From positions 1 to 35,702 of the forward strand of contig NW_005434581.1 in the NCBI RefSeq assembly GCF_000315625.1: a stretch of DNA of 35,702 bases, written 5' to 3'. The position numbers and the translations under genes were made by a program. Below the pieces are notes generated by a model. That model ran no database searches and had not been told where the DNA came from. It saw only the letters and a list, made by a program, of their open reading frames with translations. The DNA comes from Guillardia theta CCMP2712 (taxonomy: Eukaryota; Cryptophyceae; Pyrenomonadales; Geminigeraceae). Positions 1 to 10,136 of the stretch are shown here, piece after piece. Positions within the stretch are counted from its first letter, which is position 1. The number at the start of each line of letters is the position of its first letter.

Positions 1-17
1 ACTTCGAGACTACTCTC

Positions 18-60
18 CTGATTGTCCTCGTACTGATTTTTAACTTAACTTTGAGTAAAG
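18..60 (+). repeat. dispersed repeat motif, copy 1
   Basis: A motif of about 42 bp beginning ATTGTCCTCGTACT and ending TTAACTTAACTTTGAGTAAA. Near-identical full copies lie at 551-592 and 4881-4922 (+). A partial copy lies at 81-99 (+). Diverged or partial copies lie at 12702-12734, 22773-22794 and 32783-32816 (-). The copies sit at or inside very GC-rich blocks, although the motif itself is AT-rich. I see no coding potential. It may be the end of a repeat family or mobile element. Confidence 0.8.
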
Positions 61-99
61 ATAGCCGAGCATCTTGGCCGGACTTAACTTTGAGTAAAG

Positions 100-550
100 G
101 CCGGAGGCCCGACGGTGACCGTACCGGCGGTCCGAGTCCCGGAGCCTCCAGACGGTCCGGCCCCGGCCCGGCGGGACCCGGGCAACCGCTAGCGGTACTA
201 GGTATATGACTTAACGAAGTCGGGCCGGGACGCCCCAGGCCCGGTGACTCGAAGTTGCCGCACGCCGACCGGCCGGACAGGGCCGCAGACCGGGCCGTGG
301 CTTCCGAGTCCGACTCATCACCGTCACGGTGACGGACGGTGAAATCGCCGGTGCGGGCGGAGTCCCGGCGGCCCGGGCGGCCGGGGGCCGGGACCGTGCG
401 TGACCGACGGACTCTCGGACGTCGGACGGTCCCGAGTCCCGATTATCCGAGTCTCCGAGCCAGCAGTCACGAGTCAACCGCCGCACCAGGCATTCTCGGG
501 AGTCGCGCACCAGGCATTCCGGTCGGAGTACTTCTTTACTGCCGGTTCTG
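100..550. repeat. GC-rich repeat block 1
   Basis: This stretch is dominated by CCGG, GGCC and GAGTC/GACTC words and resembles the blocks near 4640-4880, 12531-12700, 12780-13060, 22580-23070, 25740-26225 and 32950-33010. Open frames here are by-products of high GC (few stop codons) and look like no protein family. The block is bracketed by direct copies of the AT-rich motif at 18-60 and 551-592. No gene is called. Confidence 0.6.
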
Positions 551-592
551 CTGATTGTCCTCGTACTAATTTTTAACTTAACTTTGAGTAAA
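551..592 (+). repeat. dispersed repeat motif, copy 2
   Basis: Same motif as 18-60, in the same orientation and differing at only a few bases over about 42 bp. It closes the right side of GC-rich block 1. Confidence 0.8.
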
Positions 593-599
593 CATTCTG

Positions 600-3450
600 G
601 AGCCTGGTAGAGACTTGGGGAATGTTGGATGCATGGAGCTGACCAATGACTCCCCCAACGGTCACGCCACGCCCGCATATCTCCTTCTACCCCACCCCCC
701 TCATTATAGCTGATTGGTAATGGAGGGGTGGTAAGGTCATCTGACCGTCAATCTACTTGGAAAAAAACACACATGAGGTATCCCTACCCCCTCTTTGAGT
801 GTCAAGATGGGGTCCTCCGGAGGAAGTAGTCACAGGCTACGTGTCGTTGAGGTTTTGAGCCGGGGTGTTTCACCTGGGGGTGGGGGCAAAAATCAGTACA
901 AGTACGGGGTGGTAGTACAGATCCAGGAAAAGACGGGTATCAAACTCGGAGTCACGGGATTTTCGGGACCCACGGGTGCGACGGAGGAAATTATTGGGGG
1001 TGGAGTGGGGTGGGGTGGAGTGTATCGGACATGGACGGGGTGTTACACTGCAACAGGGGAAACACGGGGTGGTTGGTGGTGAAAGTAAACTCTTTCACTA
1101 CCCCACCCACCTGTTCCCTGTATCTGCTACAGGTACCTTCGGGCGTGTCAACTTCCTGTTTTCTTTTTTCCTTCTGTCCTGTCGATCTGCACAAACCAGA
1201 CTGATTCTCGCCAGCCCACCGGTGGCATTCAGAGGGAATTATGGATAAGGGGTGGGTGATGGTGGTTGTCGGTAACGAGATCAATCTTGGAATGCTGACT
1301 ACAAAGGGCCCGCTGCCCCGACGAGAAGTAGAATATGGGTACATATCTGGTGGGGGGATGTGGGGGAGGGGGAGGGGGAGGGGGGTAGTAAATACGTTGA
1401 GTCACGGATCAAAAATCAATTTTGATCTAATTTTTTAACTTGACCGCCTCTGTACCCACCCCCTGTGCAGGTACCTTTTATGTACGAAGCACCCGTACTC
1501 GACCCTTTGCCTTTCAATTCTGCTGATTCTGTACCCCCTCTGATGTAGCGTCGACCCACCCCCTCCGAAATACCCCTACCCTCCACCAGAAGTCAACGGA
1601 CCCACTTTTGCTCCCCGGCCTCTTGCTCGGTCCTTTCCGTGCCCTTACTACCTACCCCTACATGTCGACTGAAACATCTTCAACCTAGCTACCCTACCCC
1701 TGTGGGGATGAAAATGGACCCCTGCAAACACAGAATTCCCTGATCGATGAACCCCCTCATTGGTTACCCCACCTACCTCCAATGTTTACCACCGAAGTCC
1801 ACCTGACGATTATCCTAACCCCCACCCTACCGACTTCTTCTACTATTCCGTGATGGGTGCATTTCCCGCCCGTGGACAACCCCTACGTATGTCCCCTCCC
1901 TTCTGTAAATCCTTTTCAACGTCCCCCTATCCACATCTTGATGCATCTTGCTTCGACCATGGTTGTTTTCTCCCCTGCGCCAATTAGAAAATGTTGTAGG
2001 TATGACCAATCGTAATGCAGGCAACTGGCAAACTTGTGGCTCGGAAACTTCCTGACTACCCACCCCACGAAAATCAGTGGGGCACCTTAATACCTCTGAC
2101 CCTATCACCTCAGGTTGGAATCTTCAAATGGGCTATAGGGAGGGGGTGGGGTGAATGCGCCATACCTCTTGGAACTCGCATGAAAATTGACCTTCATCCG
2201 CCTACATCCACATTCGATGTCTGCGGTCTTGATATTTCTCCCTTCAAGGGTATAACATTTATCTATTGAGATGATAGTAAGTTACACGTATGAGCTTGGG
2301 AGCGAGGTTACAGAAGAGGGTTCAGCGAGCTTACCCCAACGTTTGACTACCAGGTCCAACTCAACATGGCGGGATACATGTCCTCCACGGGTAGCCAGAA
2401 TGCACCCCTACCCCAAAGAGAACTACCCCCCCAACCTACCCCCCACAATTTCAACCTTACCAGTCAAAATGCCGGAGTTTGCATGTGATATCTTTATGCC
2501 CCCATGTCCGCCCAAGTCACCTTCCACCCCACCCCCATGTTGCTAAAAACTGGGATATCTACTGCAAGCACCCTACCCTAGACCAAAGGACCCCACGATC
2601 TGATCATATCCACGGGGGACTTGAAGAATTGCTTCCGACAGTACGCCCACCCCCACCCTCTGGATGCAGAACTTTTTCATATCTGTTCTCATGACTACCC
2701 CTACTGGGTTCTTGTGATCCCGATTTGTGTACCAGCTTGCCGATACCACCCTACGGCATAATCCGACTGCACGTAACTTCAATTGGACCGGTACGTAACA
2801 AAATAGGGTGGTCTTGGTACCCCACCCTTGGTACTACCAAACCTCGTTGCTGATATCCACGAAGTTACTAATTCCCACCCCAACCAAGTACCCACCCTAC
2901 CTCAAATTCCATCAAAAACTAAATTTTCCGTCAAGCTTCATTCCGTCCACCACCCACCACCCCTGTCCACCTAAGTTTGAATGACCTCTCTTCCATTGGC
3001 GCAGAACGTACCCCGGTAAACTAATGACCCTACCCTTGACAATCGAATTCCATTCACAACTACCCACCCTTCACGATCCGTTGACTCAATGCACATAGGC
3101 AAAAATACCCACCCTACCTCTACATACTGCAAGTACCCCCAGCCATCTTATCCCGGTTGTGATCAAGCCCTTGCTCCCCGTATCCGAGACCACCCCCACA
3201 TGAGCAAAAATTGAGTACCCCCACCCTTGACCGAATTCTTTCCTTCACCGCCCGTCTCCGATCATTCCCCCTGCGTCCAGTTTTCCCCCTAGTATCTGAC
3301 CCACCGCTCCCGACCGGCATTGCTTCAACCGCTTGCTTCTCCCTCGTTCTATCCCCCTAGCTCACCCCTCACCACTGCTTCCAGCATACTCAACTGAGAC
3401 ACGCATAGACTATCCAAGACACGCGGCGTCCTCCTTTCTGTTCTTTCTAC
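600..3450. other. intergenic, strand-asymmetric C-rich/G-rich islands
   Basis: About 2.8 kb without a recognisable gene. The text is full of degenerate words such as TACCCCACCC and CTACCCC. The + strand is mostly G-rich (GGGGTGG) between about 720 and 1400 and mostly C-rich between about 1440 and 3330. Similar DNA recurs at 5130-5410, 12090-12480, 16920-17950 and 23100-23340. Open frames here are short, lack domains and do not show splice-consistent coding. G-quadruplex or i-motif potential is plausible but untested. Confidence 0.6.
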
Positions 3451-3529
3451 GGGTGTGCTTCGTGTCATACCTATTCTGCACGCCACAGTTCGTTGCTGCC
3501 CGCCCCGTACCAGCTCATATTCACGCAAG

Positions 3530-4420
3530 ATGCCTGTCTCAACCTTCAATAACGATGAGTATTCTGATCTCGCGATTCTCATTTCCTTGGAGGCTCGCAA
3601 GAAGGCAAGGAGCATCGTCATGTTGAAGAAATACATGAGGAGAAAACAGATGTTCAGACGCCATCGGTGTGATCGAAGTGCTGTTGCTGAAGCCAAGCAA
3701 GTTTCTGAGCCTGCAACTATCCCCCCGACGAACGATCTGAGCATCGCTGAAGATGTGAAACCAAGCAAGGATGAGATCAACTCCAAGGAGAGCGAACCAC
3801 TGCCGTCATACCAACCGCGCCCATATCCTGGATACTTAAACGAGTCAAACGTCATGCCACGTACCAAGGCTGAAGGCAGAATTCCTCCTCTAAGGCAGCT
3901 TCTTACTTCACTGAAGAGAAGGCCGGTAGTCGACGGTGGACTTTCGGAATACTTCGTGGGAGAATTGTTCAGGAGGGCATCCAAGAATTATCGAATGAGC
4001 CGTGGGTGTCCGCCCGCATCCTCTTACGCGATCGACTCCCTGAAGTCAGACAAACAGCAGGATGCTTCTAGCACATGTGCCGTATGTCAGCTGGAGCTCG
4101 AGGGTGATACCAAGAACATGCCGTGCGGACACAGTTTCCATGAGGAATGCATTGTGCCATGGTTGCAGAGGCACAACACTTGCCCCTGCTGCAGATGCGA
4201 AGTTGAATCGGCCTGTCCCCGTCACAATCGCCGTCACATCCAGCGTCTGCAAGGCGAAGTGAGGGAGGAGGCTGTTGCCCCGGTTGAGGCCGTCACTCGT
4301 GAATGGCCCCATCCAAGGCAGGCTTATGCCTTGATCAGAGCCGTTGCTGTGTCAGAAGCCAAGTCGATCGATGTTGCATATTATCACTGTAAACAAATGC
4401 AGTCTTCTGCGTGCTCTTGA
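3530..4420 (+). CDS. RING-H2 finger protein, probable E3 ubiquitin ligase
   Basis: Single-exon gene of 296 aa. I chose the ATG at 3530 because the preceding frame has no better start and the protein reads sensibly from MPVSTF. Residues 183-221 form a C3H2C3 RING-H2 finger: CAVC, then PCGHSFHEEC, then CPCC. All eight zinc ligands are present. Just before it is a PPAS-x2-AI-x-SL stretch, which in RNF126/BCA2-type ligases precedes the RING. The family passes ubiquitin from an E2 to a substrate. The N-terminal 170 residues are basic and then Pro/Ser-rich with no domain I recognise; the tail after the RING is His/Arg/Ala-rich. No transmembrane segment is obvious, so it is probably soluble. The substrate is unknown. 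An AATAAA lies 29 nt after the stop. Confidence 0.9.
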   Translation: MPVSTFNNDEYSDLAILISLEARKKARSIVMLKKYMRRKQMFRRHRCDRSAVAEAKQVSEPATIPPTNDLSIAEDVKPSKDEINSKESEPLPSYQPRPYPGYLNESNVMPRTKAEGRIPPLRQLLTSLKRRPVVDGGLSEYFVGELFRRASKNYRMSRGCPPASSYAIDSLKSDKQQDASSTCAVCQLELEGDTKNMPCGHSFHEECIVPWLQRHNTCPCCRCEVESACPRHNRRHIQRLQGEVREEAVAPVEAVTREWPHPRQAYALIRAVAVSEAKSIDVAYYHCKQMQSSACS

Positions 4421-4448
4421 ATTTGGGCATGATTGTCATAGTAGAATG

Positions 4449-4454
4449 AATAAA
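4449..4454 (+). terminator. AATAAA polyadenylation signal of the RING-H2 gene
   Basis: AATAAA in the context TGAATAAACTGAAT, 29 nt downstream of the RING-H2 stop codon. The same TGAATAAA string follows the minus-strand gene at the right edge of the window, which supports its use as a 3'-end signal in this genome. Confidence 0.5.
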
Positions 4455-4619
4455 CTGAATTAACTCTAGAATCTCAGTACTTGTTGACCATACTGATACT
4501 GATCTAGTCTGGCCTTGCCCGTCAGGCGCCGGTACTATCACGCTTGGCTGCACAGCTCGTCGAGTGTTCTGTCACTGAACTTCGCATTTTCTTGATGATT
4601 ACGATTCTCCCGGTTCAGC

Positions 4620-4922
4620 TGTTGACGCCACTCGGGGCCGCTGCCACTGAGGCCGGCGCGGCCGGGCGCCGGACTCCCGGAGAGTCAGCGGCGCCCCCCC
4701 CCGGGTGCCCGGCCGGGGCCGCCGGGCGCCCCGGCGGGGGTGACTGCAGTGTGGCCCCGGCGCGGCCCGGCGCCGCTCCGACTCAGTCACAGTGCAGTGC
4801 GGCCCGGCCCACTGGCCATGCACTCTTAAGCACTCAGTGCCTCCGACTCCGCGCGGACGATGTACGGCAGGCGGGCTCACTGTATTGTCCTCGTACTCAT
4901 TTTTAACTTAACTTTGAGTAAA
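4620..4922. repeat. GC-rich repeat block 2 with dispersed motif copy 3
   Basis: About 260 bp of CCGG/GGCC-rich sequence with runs of C, followed directly by a full copy of the AT-rich motif at 4881-4922 (+). The arrangement (GC-rich block, then motif in + orientation) matches 100-592. No gene is called. Confidence 0.6.
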
Positions 4923-6201
4923 CTTGTCTGAGGCAGCCGTCACAAGAAAGTTGAAGGCTCAGTCAGGTGCCACGTCGTGAAACCGACGCAACGGCGGCCC
5001 CGGCCTGGACACTGCGAATTTGTTGTCATCTTTGAAATTACCAAATATGATTTGAAAGTTTCAAACAAAAAGTTTGAGATGTACCTAAATGTTTCCCACC
5101 ACCATCCTTGTGGTCCCTTTGCCATTCGGTGACCCCCACCCCCTATTTTCCCAAACTGCCTCGTCAGATTTATTGGCTCCCAACCTTCTAGGGTGGGTGC
5201 TCAACTTTGAATGCATGTACCCTACATCACCCCCGCTAAAGTACCCGTACATTTGAGAATTTACTCAAGAGTACCGGGTGGAATTAAAGCCCTGATGCAA
5301 AGGATTGGATAAGGCGGGTGGGTAATATCACCCTACCTCCGATTTCTCATGTCATGCTGGGGTGTACAGGGTAGATGATGAGCCGGGGTGGGGTAGGGGT
5401 GGGGTGTATTGGTGAACACCATGCCGAGGGTGCCGAGGTAGAGGAGGAGCAGGAGGACAACGAGGTGTAGAAGGGAGAGCAGGAGGAGGAGGAACATACT
5501 ACGTTGAAGATGATCAGCCACAAGATGAAACTTCTGCACATCCCATGCTCCTCCTCTGAGTACTCGCGAACATGTCGACTTGCATGTAAAATGCCTCGAA
5601 TCATAACTCACTGGAGTGCTATGCTGCCAGAACAGATAGTCAGTAGGTTGTTTCAATGTGGATCCATGAGAGTTGGTCGCGATGAAAGGACGTGAAATCC
5701 CTCTCAATCGTGCTCATCTGGATCATTCGTACACCGCCGCATGAGCCCGGCAGAGGAGGAAACTTGCACGCGACATCAGCGCTGGTGGGGCTAGACACGC
5801 GTAGGAAGATGATGTGGTTTCTGTTTCGCTGTGGATCTAGACATGACGTCTGGCAAGAAGGTACTGGGAAGTCAGTGGAATCATGCACTGCCATGATAGT
5901 GAAAAGTTGCTCAGAGCAACGCTGTAGCGTCTGGCTGGTTGAAAGCGTGAAACACCTTTGAGGATGAGATTTTAGAATCAGCAAATATTTTGCGCGTACC
6001 TTCTGTGTGCGATAGCTCTTGTTTACAAAAGTGCCTCCACGATTCTATGAAATCCTGCCACAATGCCTACAGGAAGTGGGGAGGGGGGGGGGTGGCGGAT
6101 GGAAACATGAGGATTTTCATTTCTGATTGCACTCGGAGAAAGCTGGAATGATCTGACGCGTTGATATTCCCAGTCAAGGACCTCAGCTTGAACTGGCCAA
6201 G
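4923..6201. other. intergenic region upstream of acetyl-CoA synthetase
   Basis: 1.28 kb with no recognisable gene. It holds C-rich/G-rich island text at 5130-5410 and a purine-rich GAGGAGCAGGAGGA tract at about 5440-5500. From about 5500 to 6050 several short open frames occur on both strands, none with a domain or convincing splice structure. The 3' part should contain the promoter and 5' leader of the acetyl-CoA synthetase gene. A non-canonical or fast-evolving small gene around 5500-5960 cannot be excluded. Confidence 0.4.
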
Positions 6202-9200
6202 ATGGAGAACGGTGACTGATGTTCTGATACACCTGCTGAGGATGCTGACGCTTTTCACGAAGGTCAGGACGAGATCTACAAGCCGAGTGCAGAGTTTTCC
6301 AGCAACGCGCATGTCAAGTATGTCTTGCTCTCCTCATCGTCCTCCATGAGTTCAAGTCTCTCCCTGATGCGTCTTGTTTGAAGGTCTCTAGATGATTACA
6401 AGAAGCTGTACGCTCGCAGCATTGAGCACCCCCAGGCGTTTTGGAGTGAAATCTCCAGTGAGTTCCATTGGCAGAAAGAATGGTTGAGCCCTCCTGTCAG
6501 CATTCATGCGTGACGATGATTTGTTGTGCAGGGATACACTTTCAAAGTACAACTATGACCTGTCTAGAGGCTCGATCAGGTGACACTCGTTCCTACTTGC
6601 TGCTGCTTGTTCCCTTTGGAAACCCTCTGGCTTTCCTTGCTTGCCCAACTCCTCTTCCTCCTCCTCCTCTCTCCTCATCGTGCTGAACATCAGTGTAGCA
6701 TTGAATGGTTTATCGGCGGGGAGACAAATGTTTGCTACAACGCTCTCGATCGGCAGATAGAGATGGGTCATGGGAGTAGGACAGCGTTTCACTGGGTTGG
6801 TAACGACGAGGGTGAAACGAAAGACTACACCTTCTCGGACATGTTTAACATGGTGAGTTGATAGAGCAGTTACTTGCAGAGCCGCTGAGTTCACGTCAAG
6901 GTGTGTCAAATGGCAAACGTGTTGAAGGATTGTGGAGTGAAGAAGGGGGACCCTGTTGCCATCTACCTCCCGATGGTCATCCAACTGCCCGTAGCGATGC
7001 TCGCCTGCGCAAGGATCGGCGCCATACACTCCGGTGAAGTGGCGGAGGGCCGGTGAGACTGGTAGAGCACGTGACTGCGTGATCAGTGATCTTCGGAGGG
7101 TTTTCTTCCGAATCTCTTGCTGGGCGTATCCTGGACTCCAAGTGCAAGGCGAGTTGCGTGCTGGGGACTGCGGGGATGTGGCAACCTGACGCAGTACAGG
7201 TGATCGTGACGGCAGACGGCGTCATGCGAGGCCCGAAGATGATCAAGTTGATCGAGGTGCTCGCTTGCATGCTCGGCCTTGCAGCGTGGGGTGTCGTTGA
7301 CGCTTCTGTGATCAGATCGTCCGCGAGGCCTTCGATATGTGCAAGAGCGATGGGCATCAGCTGGACCATGTGCTGATCAGTCAGGTGATCCCACTGCTGC
7401 TTGATGCTCGTCCTCAACTTGGCGGGTAGAGACTTCCCGAGGACCAAAGTCCGCTCGGCGAGCTGAAGAACCTTCCGCACCAGTACAAGCTGTGAGAGCC
7501 TTTGCCCTTCAAATATTTGAATTTCTCGCTTTACACGCCATCAGCCTCAAGGACCTCTGCGATAAGGCCAGCAACACTTGCCCCGTGGAGTGGATGAAGT
7601 CAGAAGACCCTCTCTTCATGCTGTACACTAGCGGTAGCCCTCCCACCGCCAACTCGAACGCTCCTGACCTTCTGACCCTCTCCCAGGATCCACCGGAAAG
7701 CCCAAGGGAGTTTTGCACACCACGGCCGGTTACATGATATGGAGTTACACCACCTTCAAGTACACGTTCGACTACAGACCCGGTGCTCGGGAGGACAAGG
7801 GTTCAGTGCTGCTGGTGCTGACGAGCCTGCAGGAGATATCTTTTTTTGCACGGCCGACTGTGGATGGATCACAGGTATGCGAGCTACAGGCCACGTGATG
7901 AACGGGGAAGCTCTTGACTCGGCCTGTTTCTTCAAGGCCACTCCTACATCACGTATGGCCCGATGCTCAACGGCGCGACTCAGGTTCCCAGCCCAGTCTT
8001 GCTAGGAGGAGCTGACATTGCATACCCTTCAGGTCCTCTTTGAAGGGATTCCTACCCATCCGACCAATTCAAGATTCTGGGAGGTGGGAGGAACAAAGTT
8101 GGTCGACCCTTCGGCGCTGACAGCCATTCCCCCTCTGGTCAGATCTGCGAGCAGTACAAGGTCACTCAGTTCTACACCGCACCCACCGCCATCCGCGCTC
8201 TCATGCGGTTCGGCGACGAGCCCGTCCAACGTTGCAACCTCTCCTCATTGAAGGTGTGACTCCTCCCTGCTCCCCTCCCCTCTCCTCCCCTTCCCTCGCT
8301 CTCTCCCTTCACGTCTCGTTCCCTCCCTCTTCTTCTCTCCTCCCTCCCCCACTTGACCCTTCGTTTCCTCCCCGTCCCTCCTTGACGACTCGAAGGTTCT
8401 GGGATCTGTCGGGGAGCCCATCAACTCTGAGGCCTGGAAGTGGTACCATACTGTCGTCGGGTCCTCCAAGTGCCCGATCGTAGACACCTGGTGGCAGGTA
8501 GGAGAGGAAGGAGAAGAGCAGCGCAGTTGTCTTGACCGATCGCTCTAGACTGAGACGGGAGGACACATGATTACACCGTTGCCGGGAGCTACCCCGTTGA
8601 AGCCAGGTATGCCCTCTCCCTCATTTTACAAGACCTGCTGACCTCCCTGTCAGGATCAGCGACGTTCCCCATGTTCGGGGTGGTACCGGCCGTCCTCGAT
8701 GCCGAGGGCCGTGAGATCACAGAGACGGAGTGCGAAGGGTACCTTGCCATCAAGCAGCCATGGCCAGGGCAGATGAGGACTGTGTTCGGAGATCATGAGA
8801 GATTTGAGAAGGTAACCGACGGTGTCAAACGTTAGAGGGGGGGCTGAAGGAGGCAACAAACAGACCTACTTCGAGCTGTACGATGCTGAGAACAACCTGA
8901 TCTGCAATCACTTCTACATCACGGGAGACGGCTGCAGGAGGTACCTGCCCCACTAGCCTCACCTCCCGCTCTCGGTGACCCTTTGCCCTGGCAGAGACAA
9001 GGACGGCTACTACTGGCTGACCGGCAGAGTTGATGACGTCATCAACGTCTCAGGTCACAGGATCGGAACAGCTGAGGTGCGGCTCGAGCCCATGGCACGT
9101 CTACGTGACGTTCTCACCCCCGGGGCTCAGGTGGAGAGCAAGTTGGACGAGCACGTGGACTGCACTGAGGCTGCGGTGGTCGGGTACCCTCATCCTGTGA

Positions 9201-9629
9201 AGGGAGAAGGGATCTATGCCTACGTCATCCTCAAAGAAGGTCGGGATGTGCTGACGCGCCGCTGCTCGCTGACATCTCCACAGGCGTCGAGCCCTGCGAT
9301 CGCATCAGGCAGGAGCTCAAGAACAAGGTCAGGAAGGAGATCGGAGCGTTTGCACAGCCAGACATCATCCACTGGGCCCCTGGACTTCCCAAGACGCGCA
9401 GGTTGAGAGTGAGGGTGAGCAGCGAGGGAGGAGTGATGGGTGCTGGCAGCGGGAAGATCATGAGGAGGATCCTGAGAAAGATCGCTGCTGGCCAGACGAT
9501 GGTGGATGACCTCGGAGACGTCAGGTGAGTCTCTCGATCCCGGGCTGCTGGGGTTGACCTGGCAGCAGCACCCTTGCGGACCCCTCGGTGGTTGAGAGCC
9601 TGATCGCCAGCAAGGCGGACGCTGCCTGA
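6202..9629 (+). CDS. ACS: acetyl-CoA synthetase (AMP-forming)
   Basis: Converts acetate, ATP and CoA to acetyl-CoA, AMP and PPi. Exons: 6202-6211, 6263-6317, 6384-6482, 6532-6579, 6699-6852, 6901-7033, 7087-7148, 7200-7256, 7316-7384, 7430-7491, 7545-7633, 7687-7782, 7833-7874, 7937-7983, 8033-8083, 8143-8253, 8396-8497, 8549-8606, 8654-8811, 8864-8940, 8995-9076, 9131-9239, 9284-9401, 9450-9524, 9569-9629. They sum to 2025 nt, giving 674 aa, the normal family length. Visible motifs are the N-terminal ACS domain ([10 protein letters not shown]), the P-loop [11 protein letters not shown] (about residues 275-286), WWQTETGGH (427-435), [17 protein letters not shown], and the catalytic Lys in [11 protein letters not shown] (K632, the residue acetylated in bacterial Acs). 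The start has a good context (AAGATGG), and the 10-nt first exon joins the second to read [15 protein letters not shown]. No targeting peptide is evident, so it is probably cytosolic. The 7149-7199 intron uses GC-AG. The acceptor at 7430 is the least certain. Confidence 0.97.
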
Positions 9630-10136
9630 GCAGGGGCGTGTGGGGAGTTGCTGAATCGTCAAGAGTCGCTTGCCGGATTTTGTGGTTTGTTTCGTGGTTA
9701 GATCCCTGGTGGCTCGAGCGCATTTGTTAGAAGGAGAATGGGGGTCGAGGAGGAGGAGAGGAGGAGGAGGGGGAGCTGTTTGTGTGTAGCGCACACATGA
9801 CAATGAAAACACGCGCAGCGAGGAGAGCAAGTCGAAAACACCTCAATTTCGAGTCCAGTCGACCAATCTCTGCTTCCCTACCACCTTGATGACAGTTCCT
9901 CACAGCCGCATATCTTACACGACTCATTCACGATCATAGAGCTCAGTGCGCGCATGTTTAGGGGAGGGTTGAGTAGCAGGACACCCTCCCGAGCAGACGA
10001 GTGAAAGAGTGACATTTCAACAGCTGTCAAACGACTTTCTTTCATCTCCGTGCAGGTCATATCAAGTTGGAAGAGCTAAGGCAGGACATCGCCAACAGCG
10101 TCGATGCGGCGCCTGCAGCTTCGCCTCCTCCTCCCC
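9630..10136. other. convergent intergenic spacer between ACS and dapB
   Basis: Tail-to-tail spacer of 507 bp. It contains a purine-rich GGAGGAGGAGAGG tract at about 9745-9772 and no recognisable gene. It must contain the 3' ends of both flanking transcripts; I see no clear AATAAA for either. Confidence 0.5.

Noticed and set aside
5500-5984. Short frames on both strands upstream of ACS
   Set aside because: No domain, no splice-consistent exon chain, and conflicting strands; left as intergenic.
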